Of a DNA stretch of 8,317 bases, positions 1 to 6,807 are shown in pieces. Origin of the DNA: Deltaproteobacteria bacterium (GTDB lineage: Bacteria; Desulfobacterota; DSM-4660; Desulfatiglandales; B25-G16). The first letter of the stretch is position 1, and every line of letters begins with the position of its first letter. The notes beneath the pieces were generated by a model. The model did no database searches. It saw only the letters and a list, made by a program, of their open reading frames with translations, and was not told the DNA's origin. The position numbers and the translations under genes were made by a program. The DNA lies in NCBI GenBank assembly GCA_019308645.1, contig JAFDHR010000163.1:1-8317 (forward strand). Direction: 5' to 3'.

Positions 1-6
1 GACTTA

Positions 7-15
7 TCACCTCCA
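7..15 (-). promoter_or_regulatory. Shine-Dalgarno site of a gene starting just left of the window
   Basis: On the minus strand the sequence reads TGGAGGTGA followed by TAAGTC up to the window edge. This is a near-perfect ribosome binding site, and its spacing would put a start codon at or just beyond position 1. Together with the promoter at 51-79 it implies another minus-strand gene immediately outside the window. No coding sequence of that gene is visible, so its product is unknown. Confidence 0.6.
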
Positions 16-50
16 AATTAAAATATTGACCACATACCAGCATACCCCCT

Positions 51-79
51 ATAATAAATCAAAAAACCCACGGTGTCAA
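51..79 (-). promoter_or_regulatory. Sigma-70-type promoter for the gene left of the window
   Basis: Read on the minus strand, a perfect -35 box TTGACA (74-79) is followed after 17 bases by TATTAT (51-56), which matches the TATAAT consensus at five of six positions. Transcription would start near position 44 and give a leader of about 44 bases that includes the Shine-Dalgarno site at 7-15. It lies 86 bases downstream of the CoA-transferase stop codon, so the next gene probably has its own transcript. I see no clear terminator hairpin between that stop codon and this promoter. Confidence 0.6.
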
Positions 80-165
80 GTGTGTCTCAATGTCAGCACC
101 AGGGGAGGGGAAATGGGACTTTTTACGAAACCATCAACATTGGGCTTTAGTATTTCTCATTAGTC

Positions 166-1407
166 CTATATAACCCCCTTTTCCTTGAATGTGGCCAGAT
201 CACTGTCAGGGTAACCGAGCACAGTAGAGTATATGTCATTGTTATGTTCCCCGAATCTGGGTGGAAAGGATAGGGTGTTGTTAGAATCTTTCATAAACTG
301 TGTGACAAACGGTGGTGGTGCAAGTGTAAGCTCGAGTCCTGATTTAGGATCCCTGGATTTAAGGAGCCTCCTTTTGATGAGAGGAAGTCCTGATTTAGGA
401 TCCCTGGATTTAAGGAGCCTCCTTTTGATGAGAGGATCTTCCAACACCTCAGGAATACCATGTATTGTGCTTATAGGTAGTCTGATCTGATTAAAGAGCT
501 CTATGAGTTCCTCTGAGGTGACAGTCGATACTATTTCACCTATGGACTGGTTCAAATTAACGACATCCTGTATCCTTCCTTCATTTTTTTCATATTCTGC
601 GTTATCTAAGGATTTAAAAAGTGGGAGATTTACCATAGCCTTCCATTGTCTGTCATTACCAACTGCCATGTATACATACCCATTTTTGGTCTTAAACACT
701 GAGACAGGTGCAAAAAATTCATGGGTATTCCCGCGCCGTGTTATTTTTGTATTAAAGCTTGCAGTCAATGTAATTGGCACTGTAAGCCATGAGGTCGAAG
801 ATTCAAACATCGAGATATCTATCCTGGAGCCTTGCCCTGTTTTTTCTCTATTTAAGAGGGCCTTCATTAAAAGCCCATAGGCATGCTCACTCGTACCCAT
901 ATCAGACAAGGGTATACCAAGTGATTGGGGAACACCATCTGGCTCACCTGTTAGATCCATCAAACCGGACCTGGCCTCAAGAATTGGCTCATATGCAGCC
1001 TCGTTGCTGTCCGGACCGAAACCAGTCATACCTAACCAGATGATATCTGATTTAATTCCCTTTAACGTCTCATAGTCTACGCCCAGCTTCGCATAATTCC
1101 TTGGCAGTTGATTGGTAGCAAAGATATCTACATTTAATTTTGTGATCAGTTCTTTAAAGATCTCCTTGCCCTTTTCTTCTGCTAAATTAAGGGTGATTGC
1201 CTTTTTCCCGGAATTTATACAGAGATAATAGGTATTCATCCTTTCTTCTTTAAGGTAGTTTTCTCCGATCATTCGGTTAGGATCACCATATATAGGATGT
1301 TCTACCCTAATAACATTCATTCCATCCTGGGCAAGCCTATAGGTGAGGTATGGGAGGGTTGTTGCCTGTTCAAGCGAAAGAATAGTCATATTTTTAAATA
1401 TTTCCAT
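166..1407 (-). CDS. Class III CoA-transferase (CaiB/BaiF/formyl-CoA transferase family)
   Basis: The 413-residue product belongs to the class III CoA-transferases, cytosolic enzymes that move CoA between carboxylic acids through an aspartyl-CoA intermediate. What shows it: an N-terminal Rossmann-like start (near residues 7-50, ending in VIRVEHPIYGDPNR), INSGKKAITLNL around 64-75, and the segment GIPLSDMG in which Asp169 is the expected catalytic aspartate. Further support comes from REKTGQGSRIDISMFE, GNTHEFFAPVSVFKTKNGYV and the C-terminal FPPRFGEHN. The start is chosen because AAGGAG lies six bases before the ATG. Residues 325-358 are two identical copies of a 17-residue segment (PLIKRRLL...SGL), encoded by an exact tandem DNA repeat; without the extra copy the protein is 396 residues, normal for the family. 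It follows the molybdenum hydroxylase operon by 121 bp and has its own candidate promoter. The family is certain; the acid and CoA donor cannot be told. Whether the protein still folds with the insertion is uncertain. Confidence 0.92.
   Translation of the reverse strand: MEIFKNMTILSLEQATTLPYLTYRLAQDGMNVIRVEHPIYGDPNRMIGENYLKEERMNTYYLCINSGKKAITLNLAEEKGKEIFKELITKLNVDIFATNQLPRNYAKLGVDYETLKGIKSDIIWLGMTGFGPDSNEAAYEPILEARSGLMDLTGEPDGVPQSLGIPLSDMGTSEHAYGLLMKALLNREKTGQGSRIDISMFESSTSWLTVPITLTASFNTKITRRGNTHEFFAPVSVFKTKNGYVYMAVGNDRQWKAMVNLPLFKSLDNAEYEKNEGRIQDVVNLNQSIGEIVSTVTSEELIELFNQIRLPISTIHGIPEVLEDPLIKRRLLKSRDPKSGLPLIKRRLLKSRDPKSGLELTLAPPPFVTQFMKDSNNTLSFPPRFGEHNNDIYSTVLGYPDSDLATFKEKGVI
335..436. repeat. 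Perfect 51-bp tandem duplication inside the CoA-transferase gene
   Basis: Bases 335-385 and 386-436 are identical over all 51 positions, including third codon positions. The unit length is a multiple of three, so the reading frame is kept and 17 residues are added. Each unit contains the palindrome AAGGAGCCTCCTT (361-373 and 412-424), which may have favoured replication slippage. The complete identity means the duplication is very recent, or that it arose during assembly. Confidence 0.97.
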
Positions 1408-1503
1408 TCACGTCTCCTTTGTTTAATGTTGGTAATACCCACTTCTTAGATCCCATAAACAGTAAAAATATTCTTTGGATAGAAATGTTTTCCTAATGAT
1501 AGT

Positions 1504-1521
1504 TGGTATACTGTATACAAA
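1504..1521. promoter_or_regulatory. Operator-like palindrome, possibly GntR/FadR type
   Basis: The 13-bp perfect palindrome GTATAC-T-GTATAC (1506-1518) extends imperfectly outward (TTG on the left, CAAA on the right). It covers the candidate -10 box of the CoA-transferase promoter. GntR-family regulators of the FadR group bind sites of the form TNGT-N7-ACNA and often contain GTATAC, so repression of the CoA-transferase by such a regulator is plausible. No regulator gene is present in the window, so this is inference from the site alone. Confidence 0.4.
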
Positions 1522-1532
1522 TGATTTGTCAA
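1505..1532 (-). promoter_or_regulatory. Candidate promoter of the CoA-transferase gene
   Basis: On the minus strand a perfect -35 box TTGACA (1527-1532) overlaps the stop codon of the molybdopterin subunit gene. Sixteen bases further is TATACC (1505-1510), a moderate -10 match. The leader to the CoA-transferase ATG would be about 90 bases and carries the AAGGAG ribosome binding site. The -10 element is weak, so the call rests mainly on the -35 box and the palindrome that coincides with the -10 region. Confidence 0.42.
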
Positions 1533-3802
1533 GGGGGAAATGCCATATGGAGAGCTTCAAGAATTTTCTCTTGGGTTATGCATAGCTCTTTCATCCTGAC
1601 TCCAATGGCGTTGTAAATTGCATTGACTATAGCTGAAGCTACACAAACCATGCTGCCTTCACCAACACCCTTGGCGCCGAAAGGGCCGGTGGGTTCATAG
1701 GACTCAACAATAATTGACTCCAGCTCAGGTACATCACTGGCTCTCGGGATCCTGTAATCTGCAAAATTAAAGTTTAGAATCCTGCCGTCTTTTACTAATA
1801 GATCCTCATTTAGGGCCCATCCAATGCCCATTACGCCTCCGCCTGTTATCTGCCCCTCAACATTGGCAGGGTTAATAGCCCTGCCAACATCATAGGCGGC
1901 CGTCAGTTTCAGGACTTGCACTTCACCCGTCTCCGTGTCAACTTCAACCTCGGCAAAATTGGCGCCGTAATACCCCGGCATGGCAGGCGCTACTCCAGAG
2001 GCAGTCCCAATTACCTGTTCACAAACAGACATATCTTCGATCTGAACTTTTCTCATAAGATCGCCAAGCCCGACACTGGTGGCTGGATTTTTCATGTCAT
2101 AAATTACGCTGTCCTTTATTTCCAGTTGATTCTCGTCCACACTGAGTTCCTTAGACGCAAACAAGAAAAGTTTCTTTTTGGCATCTGCGGCCGCCTTTTT
2201 CACTGCAAGTCCGCCGCAATATGTCTGTCGGCTGCCGTGAGTCCCTCCGTCTAAAGGCGTTGTGTCAGTATCGGTATCGGACACGGATATACACTCAAAA
2301 TCTATACCAAGTTCCTCGGCAGCGATCTGAGCCAGGACTGTTCTATTGCCCTGACCGTCATCGGCCGCGGCTGTTACCAGATTAACGGAACCATCCGCAT
2401 TGATCATAACGGTTGCGGAGGCCGGGTCTGGCAACGCCTTGGCCGCACCGGTGCCGTGAAGCATGATAGCCACCCCGACCCCTCTTTTCTTTTTCCCTTT
2501 ACCATTACCTCCGGCCCTCTTATCCTTCCAACCAAAAGATCCGGCCCCCTTTTCAACGCATTCTTTCAGGCCGTTACTCCGGATTTCATCATTAAACACC
2601 GGGTCTATTTCACCCAGGCCACGATAGTTTTTAAGCCTGAACTCCACAGGGTCCATGCCGAGTTTGTCTGCTATTATGTCCATCTGTGATTCCTGGGCAA
2701 AGTTCATCTGGGGGTTTCCGTAGCCTCTAAAGGCCCCGGTTAAAGACTTGTTCGTATAAACAGCGGTTGCATCAAAATCCACGTTTGGGCATCTATAGAG
2801 TCCCACACCTGTTGACAGGCAATTAGCAAGAATGCCAATGTAATGCGTGCCATATCCCCCCACATCCGCAACAATTTTTATGCTGTTGGCACACAAGATG
2901 CCGCCCCTGGTTACACCTGTCTTCATGTCAATAACCGTCGGGTGCCGCGTCTCCGTTGCCGTGAAGTCCTCCTCCCTGGTAAATGACATCCTCACCGGCC
3001 TACCAGTCTTTCTGGACAAATAGCAGCACATGACTTCTAAGCCATGGATCAGGCCGCACCTGCCACCGAACGCGCCTCCTGTATATGGCTTGATGATTCT
3101 AATCCTGTTATTTGGCACCCCGAGTGCCCCGGCAAGATACATCTGGCTCCAGTGGGGAAGCTGTGTGGACGAATAAACAGTAAATTTTCCACCCGAGGAA
3201 AAGTCGGCTATACAGGTGCCTATAGGCTCAAGGGATGCATGCTTTTGTTTTGACGTGACATATCTATTCTCAATTATAATGTCGGCATCCATAAAACCCT
3301 GCTCAATATCACCAAACTGTTTGGCCACATGAAAGGCTATGTTGCCCCTTTCGTGGATTTTAACATCGTTCTCCTTCATAGCCTCAAACGGGTCAAACAG
3401 GGCCGGCAACTGCTCATATTCCACGTGGATCAGCGACAGGGCCTCTGAAACACTCTCTTCATCATCGGCGGCCACAGCCAGAACCGGATCCCCTATGAAC
3501 CTGACTACATTATCGCGGATGAACATTTGCTTCTTTTTCTTTTCGGTCCGGAGAAAAAACCAGTACTGGACAACCTTGGGAACCTCTTCTATTGTGGCTA
3601 TGGCCCTAACGCCCGGAAGGCTTTTTGCCTTAGTAATATCAATGTGAGTCACTCTGGCATGGGGATACGGGCTGCGAAGGAGTTTGGCATGCAGCATGCC
3701 GTCCAGCTTCAAATCTGTGGCATACTTGGCACGGCCAGTAACCTTATCAATAGCGTCAATCCTTGTAAGGCTCTTACCTACTATTGATAGTTTATCACTC
3801 AT
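1529..3802 (-). CDS. Molybdopterin-binding large subunit of a xanthine dehydrogenase-family hydroxylase
   Basis: The 757-residue product is the catalytic subunit of a molybdenum hydroxylase, the family of CO dehydrogenase CoxL, xanthine dehydrogenase and 4-hydroxybenzoyl-CoA reductase alpha. It binds the molybdenum cofactor and hydroxylates, or in HcrA-type enzymes reductively dehydroxylates, an organic substrate. The N-terminal a/b hammerhead domain covers roughly residues 15-135 (VTGRAKYATDL, LLRSPYPHAR, IGDPVLAVAA). The cofactor-binding domain shows GGAFGGR (242-248), GAFRGYG (356-362) and QGNRT (484-488). The segment GAKGVGEGS holds Glu715, the expected catalytic glutamate. Length is normal and I see no internal break. 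It starts inside the end of the 2Fe-2S subunit gene (8-bp overlap) with GGAAGG just upstream, so the two are translationally coupled. No twin-arginine signal is seen; a cytoplasmic enzyme is likely. The family is certain, the substrate unknown; the CoA-related neighbours make an aromatic or other acyl-CoA attractive. Confidence 0.95.
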   Translation of the reverse strand: MSDKLSIVGKSLTRIDAIDKVTGRAKYATDLKLDGMLHAKLLRSPYPHARVTHIDITKAKSLPGVRAIATIEEVPKVVQYWFFLRTEKKKKQMFIRDNVVRFIGDPVLAVAADDEESVSEALSLIHVEYEQLPALFDPFEAMKENDVKIHERGNIAFHVAKQFGDIEQGFMDADIIIENRYVTSKQKHASLEPIGTCIADFSSGGKFTVYSSTQLPHWSQMYLAGALGVPNNRIRIIKPYTGGAFGGRCGLIHGLEVMCCYLSRKTGRPVRMSFTREEDFTATETRHPTVIDMKTGVTRGGILCANSIKIVADVGGYGTHYIGILANCLSTGVGLYRCPNVDFDATAVYTNKSLTGAFRGYGNPQMNFAQESQMDIIADKLGMDPVEFRLKNYRGLGEIDPVFNDEIRSNGLKECVEKGAGSFGWKDKRAGGNGKGKKKRGVGVAIMLHGTGAAKALPDPASATVMINADGSVNLVTAAADDGQGNRTVLAQIAAEELGIDFECISVSDTDTDTTPLDGGTHGSRQTYCGGLAVKKAAADAKKKLFLFASKELSVDENQLEIKDSVIYDMKNPATSVGLGDLMRKVQIEDMSVCEQVIGTASGVAPAMPGYYGANFAEVEVDTETGEVQVLKLTAAYDVGRAINPANVEGQITGGGVMGIGWALNEDLLVKDGRILNFNFADYRIPRASDVPELESIIVESYEPTGPFGAKGVGEGSMVCVASAIVNAIYNAIGVRMKELCITQEKILEALHMAFPP

Positions 3803-4283
3803 GTTGCGCCTTCCTTATGGTTCTGGCTGCCTCAAGGACTGCCTTCACCTGCCTCTCATACCCCGTGCACCGGCAAAGATTGCCGGAGAGTCCTTTTCTT
3901 ACCACATCCTCAGACGGATTTGGATCATGGTCAAGTATCGCTTTTGAGGCCATGATCATGCCTGGTGTGCAATAGCCGCATTGTACCGCGGCATGCTTTA
4001 CAAATGCTTCCTGTAAAGGATGCAGCTCATCAGGCCTTTTTTGCAAACCTTCAATAGTTTGTATCTCCTTACCGTCCGCTTGGACAGCTAACGTCAGGCA
4101 GGATAATATAGCCCTGCCATTGATATTGACAGTACATGCGCCACATTCGCCACTACCACAGCCCATTTTTGTCCCGGTCAATCCAAGCATGTTTCGCAGA
4201 ACATCGAGAAGTGTCTCGTACGGATCAACAGCCAGTTGGTACCGCCTGCCGTTTACGCTGATATTGATGTTTATTTTTGCCAT
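3795..4283 (-). CDS. 2Fe-2S small subunit of the molybdenum hydroxylase (CoxS/HcrC type)
   Basis: This 162-residue protein carries the two iron-sulfur clusters that pass electrons between the molybdenum centre and the FAD subunit. The N-terminal plant-type ferredoxin domain has Cys42, Cys47, Cys50 and Cys62 (motif CGSGECGAC). The C-terminal helical domain has Cys102, Cys105, Cys137 and Cys139 (QCGYCTPGM and GNLCRCTGY). All eight ligands are present and the length is typical. I place the start at the ATG at 4283 because AGGAGGTG lies six bases upstream; an in-frame ATG at 4304 would add seven residues but has no such site. The gene overlaps the FAD subunit gene by 13 bp upstream and the large subunit gene by 8 bp downstream, so all three should be made from one mRNA in matched amounts. 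Confidence 0.96.
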   Translation of the reverse strand: MAKININISVNGRRYQLAVDPYETLLDVLRNMLGLTGTKMGCGSGECGACTVNINGRAILSCLTLAVQADGKEIQTIEGLQKRPDELHPLQEAFVKHAAVQCGYCTPGMIMASKAILDHDPNPSEDVVRKGLSGNLCRCTGYERQVKAVLEAARTIRKAQHE

Positions 4284-5149
4284 GTCCCGCACCTCCTGAC
4301 ACAATCTTCAAGGGCCCTTTTGACAAGTATTGGAACCATTTTCTTCCTATATCCAGCAGAGGCACGGACATCATCAATGGGTTTTGATTCTCCGGCAGCG
4401 GCCTCAGCAGATTGTTGAATAAGTTCAGCATCAAGCCTTTTTCCGATGAGAAACTTTTCAGCCTTCTTTGCATAGACAGGTTTTTTGGCTACTGCGCCCA
4501 AGGCTATCCTGACATCTTCACAATGGTCTTTTGAGCAGGTCAACCTGGCGGCGACATTGACTATTGCTATGTCAACGGAAGTTTGGTGATGCCTTAACTT
4601 TATAAATGATGCGCCGGTGGTTTTGGTAACAAGCGGTATATGTATTTCAACCAATAGTTCATCTTCCTTTAGTGTTGTTTTATTGACGTCTTCAAAGATG
4701 TCACTTATGGGTAATATCCTGCTTTCACCCTGGCCGGCCACTTTTACGGTTGAGTCAAGAACCATTAGGGCTAATGGGAGGTCGGCCGCCGGGGAGGCAT
4801 TACTGATATTGCCCCCAATTGTAGCCATATTCCTGACTGCCGGTGTTGCCATGCCACCTGCCGCCTCTGATACCACGACGTAAGGTTCTGAGGAGAGGAT
4901 CTCTGAACTTTCGATCACGTCAACGGTTGTTGCGGCGCCTATCTTTATTCCGTCCTCGTCTTTCCTTATATAGTTCAAATCGAGGTTAGCAACATCGACC
5001 AGACATTCTACCTCCGGGGGCTTATTAACAAGAAGGTCTGTTCCACCGGCAATAAGTTTAGCTTTTTTGCCAAAATTTGAAAGAAGCTGTGCGGCTTCAC
5101 TCAAGTTATTAGGGCGATAATATTCGCTGGGTCGAAAAAAATCGGTCAT
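4271..5149 (-). CDS. FAD-binding medium subunit of the molybdenum hydroxylase (CoxM/HcrB type)
   Basis: The 292-residue product is the flavoprotein subunit that exchanges electrons with the external carrier. The FAD-binding motifs IAGGTDLL (33-40) and TIGGN (110-114) are in place, followed by the usual C-terminal CO-dehydrogenase flavoprotein domain (from about residue 185). The cysteine-rich insertion that carries an additional 4Fe-4S cluster in the beta subunit of characterised 4-hydroxybenzoyl-CoA reductase is not seen. This argues for a conventional flavoprotein rather than a true low-potential HcrB. The segment after GGTDLLV (NKPPEV) looks a few residues shorter than I expect for the family. 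AGAGGTGG precedes the ATG at a suitable distance. It is the first gene of the operon, and its end overlaps the 2Fe-2S gene by 13 bp. Confidence 0.94.
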   Translation of the reverse strand: MTDFFRPSEYYRPNNLSEAAQLLSNFGKKAKLIAGGTDLLVNKPPEVECLVDVANLDLNYIRKDEDGIKIGAATTVDVIESSEILSSEPYVVVSEAAGGMATPAVRNMATIGGNISNASPAADLPLALMVLDSTVKVAGQGESRILPISDIFEDVNKTTLKEDELLVEIHIPLVTKTTGASFIKLRHHQTSVDIAIVNVAARLTCSKDHCEDVRIALGAVAKKPVYAKKAEKFLIGKRLDAELIQQSAEAAAGESKPIDDVRASAGYRKKMVPILVKRALEDCVRRCGTWQK

Positions 5150-5171
5150 TTGCCACCTCTAGGTGTCTATG

Positions 5172-5199
5172 TAAGTAAAGATCTTAAAATTTATGTCAA
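5172..5199 (-). promoter_or_regulatory. Possible promoter of the hydroxylase operon
   Basis: Read on the minus strand, a perfect TTGACA (5194-5199) lies 45 bases before the ATG of the FAD subunit gene. TACTTA (5172-5177) follows after 16 bases as a poor -10 candidate. The -35 box is part of a small inverted repeat, GTCAA-GTTT-TTGAC on the plus strand (5195-5208). The weak -10 box may mean that an activator is needed or that another sigma factor is used; alternatively the match is chance in AT-rich DNA. Confidence 0.3.
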
Positions 5200-5253
5200 G
5201 TTTTTGACGACGTCCAATACAAAATGATATGTTAGTTGCGTAAAACGGTTATC

Positions 5254-5317
5254 GGTTGCGCAGCTCGAATCGGGTAACGGTTAATCCCGACATATCGGGA
5301 AAACCAGCAGCGCAACC
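5254..5317. repeat. Nested inverted repeat with TCCCGA-N4-TCGGGA core
   Basis: The outer arms are GGTTGCGC (5254-5261) and GCGCAACC (5310-5317), a perfect 8-bp match. Inside lies the tight hairpin TCCCGA-CATA-TCGGGA (5285-5300). An upstream TCGGG (5270-5274) can pair with the CCCGA arm instead, so two folds compete. The core resembles the palindrome at 6808-6823, which suggests one family of short dispersed palindromes. There is no T-run next to the stem, so a classical terminator is unlikely. Confidence 0.6.
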
Positions 5318-5373
5318 TTAGAACGTTAAACGAAACCTTCATCACTTTGCTTCAAGCAATGGATTACTATTTT

Positions 5374-5440
5374 CCTCAACTCGCCCGTCCTCCGCAGTAG
5401 CCTGCTACGGAGGGTGGATCGGTTTGAGGCGAAGCTTCGC
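5374..5440. repeat. Compound inverted repeat with GC-rich stem
   Basis: CCTCAA (5374-5379) pairs with TTGAGG (5424-5429). Within it CCTCCG (5389-5394) pairs with CGGAGG (5408-5413), and TAG (5398-5400) with CTA (5405-5407), leaving a CAG bulge and a CCTG loop. The element is followed directly by the 12-bp perfect palindrome GCGAAGCTTCGC (5429-5440). The arrangement looks like a dispersed palindromic element or a structured RNA segment, not like coding DNA. Confidence 0.55.
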
Positions 5441-5468
5441 TAGAAAACAGTTTGCAATGTTAAACCAA

Positions 5469-5538
5469 TCTCCCGCTGCAAGCGGAATTAATCCTGTCAA
5501 AAAAAGACAGCTAAACCCCTATCCACTAACGCGGGAGA
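5469..5538. repeat. Inverted repeat just downstream of paaK, possible terminator region
   Basis: The perfect 8-bp arms TCTCCCGC (5469-5476) and GCGGGAGA (5531-5538) enclose the small hairpin CTGTC-A7-GACAG (5494-5510). The left arm can also form the alternative hairpin CCGCT-GCA-AGCGG (5473-5485). It starts 18 bases after the paaK stop codon, the place for a transcription terminator. On the transcribed strand the T7 run sits in a loop rather than after a stem, so it is not a textbook intrinsic terminator. Confidence 0.5.
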
Positions 5539-5555
5539 GCAGGGAATTCCGAAAG

Positions 5556-6771
5556 CTACTCGTCCCTGTTGTCAAATACCCGTTTGGTCTTTCTCTCGGA
5601 TCTCGGCAGAGACCCGTAATCTACTATCTCTATGTTTCCGCTCACCAGTATTTGCTTCTTGATCTCTCCCCCTATCTTTTTACTCAGTTCTTCATCCTGA
5701 CTGCTGTCAATGCCCTGGTTGCGCTCCACTTTTACGGCCATATAGTCTTTTCCGTCAGCCTTCCTGTCCAATATGATCTGGTACTCACTCCCAATCCCTT
5801 CGATCCCTGATAAGACGTGGTCAATCTGTCCGGGATAAATATTTACAGCGCGAAAAATGATCATGTCATCAGATCGACCCAGGAGCCGATCGTGCCGGGG
5901 TAAAATAGATCCACACGGGCACTGCCCAGGAATCAATCGGGTCAGGTCCCTTGTACGGTATCGGATAAGAGGGGCCGCTTCCTTTTTCAAGGTAGTCACC
6001 ACCATTTCCCCTGTCTCTCCTTCAGGCACTGGTTTTAAGGTATCGGGATCCAGGATTTCCAGGATATAATAATCGGCCCAGTAGCTCGATATCTAAAAGA
6101 TCGTTAATCTGTTTTCTCATGGAATCACTGGATCGCTCGGACCCAAAGATCATTTTCTTGAGGTTGATCTTATCCCTGATACCCCTCTTATTTACTTCTT
6201 CAGCTAAGAGAAGACCCATAGAGGCAGTACAGCAAAGCACAGTGGATTGAAAATCTTCGAGAAATGTGCATTGCATATCAATATTACCCGGACCGGCAGG
6301 AATAGCCATAGCTCCAAATTTTTCGCAGCCCAGCTGAAAACCGACACCAGCTGTCCAAACCCCGTATCCAACTGCAATCTGAACCCGATCTTCGGTGGTT
6401 AAGGAGGCCATCTCATAACACCTGGCAAAGAAATCTCCCCAGTCATCAATATCTTTTTGTGTATAGCAAAGCACCTTTCTTTTGCCAGTTGTGCCAGATG
6501 AGGCATGAATCCTTACAATATCTTTAAAGGGGACTGCCCTCAATGGAAATGGATAGCCGTCCTGTAAATCCTTGGCTGTGGTGAAAGGTAATCTTTTAAT
6601 ATCATCTAAGGAGCGAATGTCATCTGGTTTTACTCCGGCTTCATTGAATCTTTTTCTATAGAAATCGGAGCCCTGATAGGCATGGTTTAATGTCCACTGT
6701 AAGCCTTTCAGCTGGAGATCCTTTAACTCTTCCTCTGTTGTAACAGTTGGCATAAAGCTCTTTGCCATCAT
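5556..6771 (-). pseudogene. paaK: Phenylacetate-CoA ligase-like gene broken by an internal deletion and frameshift
   Basis: The intact enzyme joins an aromatic acid to CoA with ATP through an acyl-adenylate. The first part (6771 to about 6082, residues 1-230) has the ATP-binding motif HASSGTTGK (residues 89-97) and the GSERSSDSMRKQI region. The second part, in another frame (about 6086 to 5556), starts YWADYYILEILDPDTL and continues with PLIRYRTRD, RSDDMIIFRAVNIYP and a C-terminal SERKTKRVFDNR with its conserved lysine. Between DIEL and YWADYY about 25 codons are missing, including the DIYGLTE-type motif needed for catalysis. The first frame then runs into a stop at 6022. Adding the parts and the gap gives about 430 residues, the normal family length. 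The start is the ATG at 6771, preceded by AGAGGTG; an upstream in-frame ATG at 6855 lacks such a site. As written it cannot make an active ligase; an assembly error is the alternative. Substrate unknown; phenylacetate or benzoate-like acids are typical. Confidence 0.85.
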
Positions 6772-6807
6772 GATTTTTTCACCTCTTTTCTTTCTCGGTA
6801 ATGTCAG

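Larger units (their letters stand above)
5150..5555. other. Non-coding region rich in inverted repeats
   Basis: These 406 bases separate the end of the broken paaK from the hydroxylase operon. I find no credible gene: the plus-strand reading frame that crosses it runs on into the antisense of paaK. Apart from the candidate promoter next to the operon, the region consists of several nested palindromes, listed separately (5254-5317, 5374-5440, 5469-5538). A direct repeat AACGGTTA also occurs at 5244-5251 and 5276-5283. Such a cluster could end the upstream transcript, act as dispersed palindromic elements, or fold as a leader RNA. The sequence alone does not decide. Confidence 0.7.

Noticed and set aside
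233..490. Plus-strand frame with repeated peptide units (GSPDLGSLDLRS...)
   Set aside because: The repeat is only the antisense reading of the tandem duplication in the CoA-transferase; no start signal.
664..680. Second GTATAC palindrome (ATGTATACAT) as an operator
   Set aside because: It lies deep in the CoA-transferase coding sequence, far from any promoter; such short palindromes occur by chance.
4284..4304. Upstream ATG giving a longer 2Fe-2S subunit
   Set aside because: The AGGAGGTG site sits correctly for the ATG at 4283, and the family normally begins a few residues before the first beta strand.
5494..5510. CTGTC-A7-GACAG as an intrinsic terminator
   Set aside because: The stem is short and not GC-rich, and the T-run on the transcribed strand is in the loop and not after the stem.
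5424..5810. Plus-strand reading frame of 128 codons crossing the intergenic region
   Set aside because: Most of it is the antisense of the conserved ligase C-terminus and the rest lies in the palindrome cluster. No ribosome site or recognisable domain.
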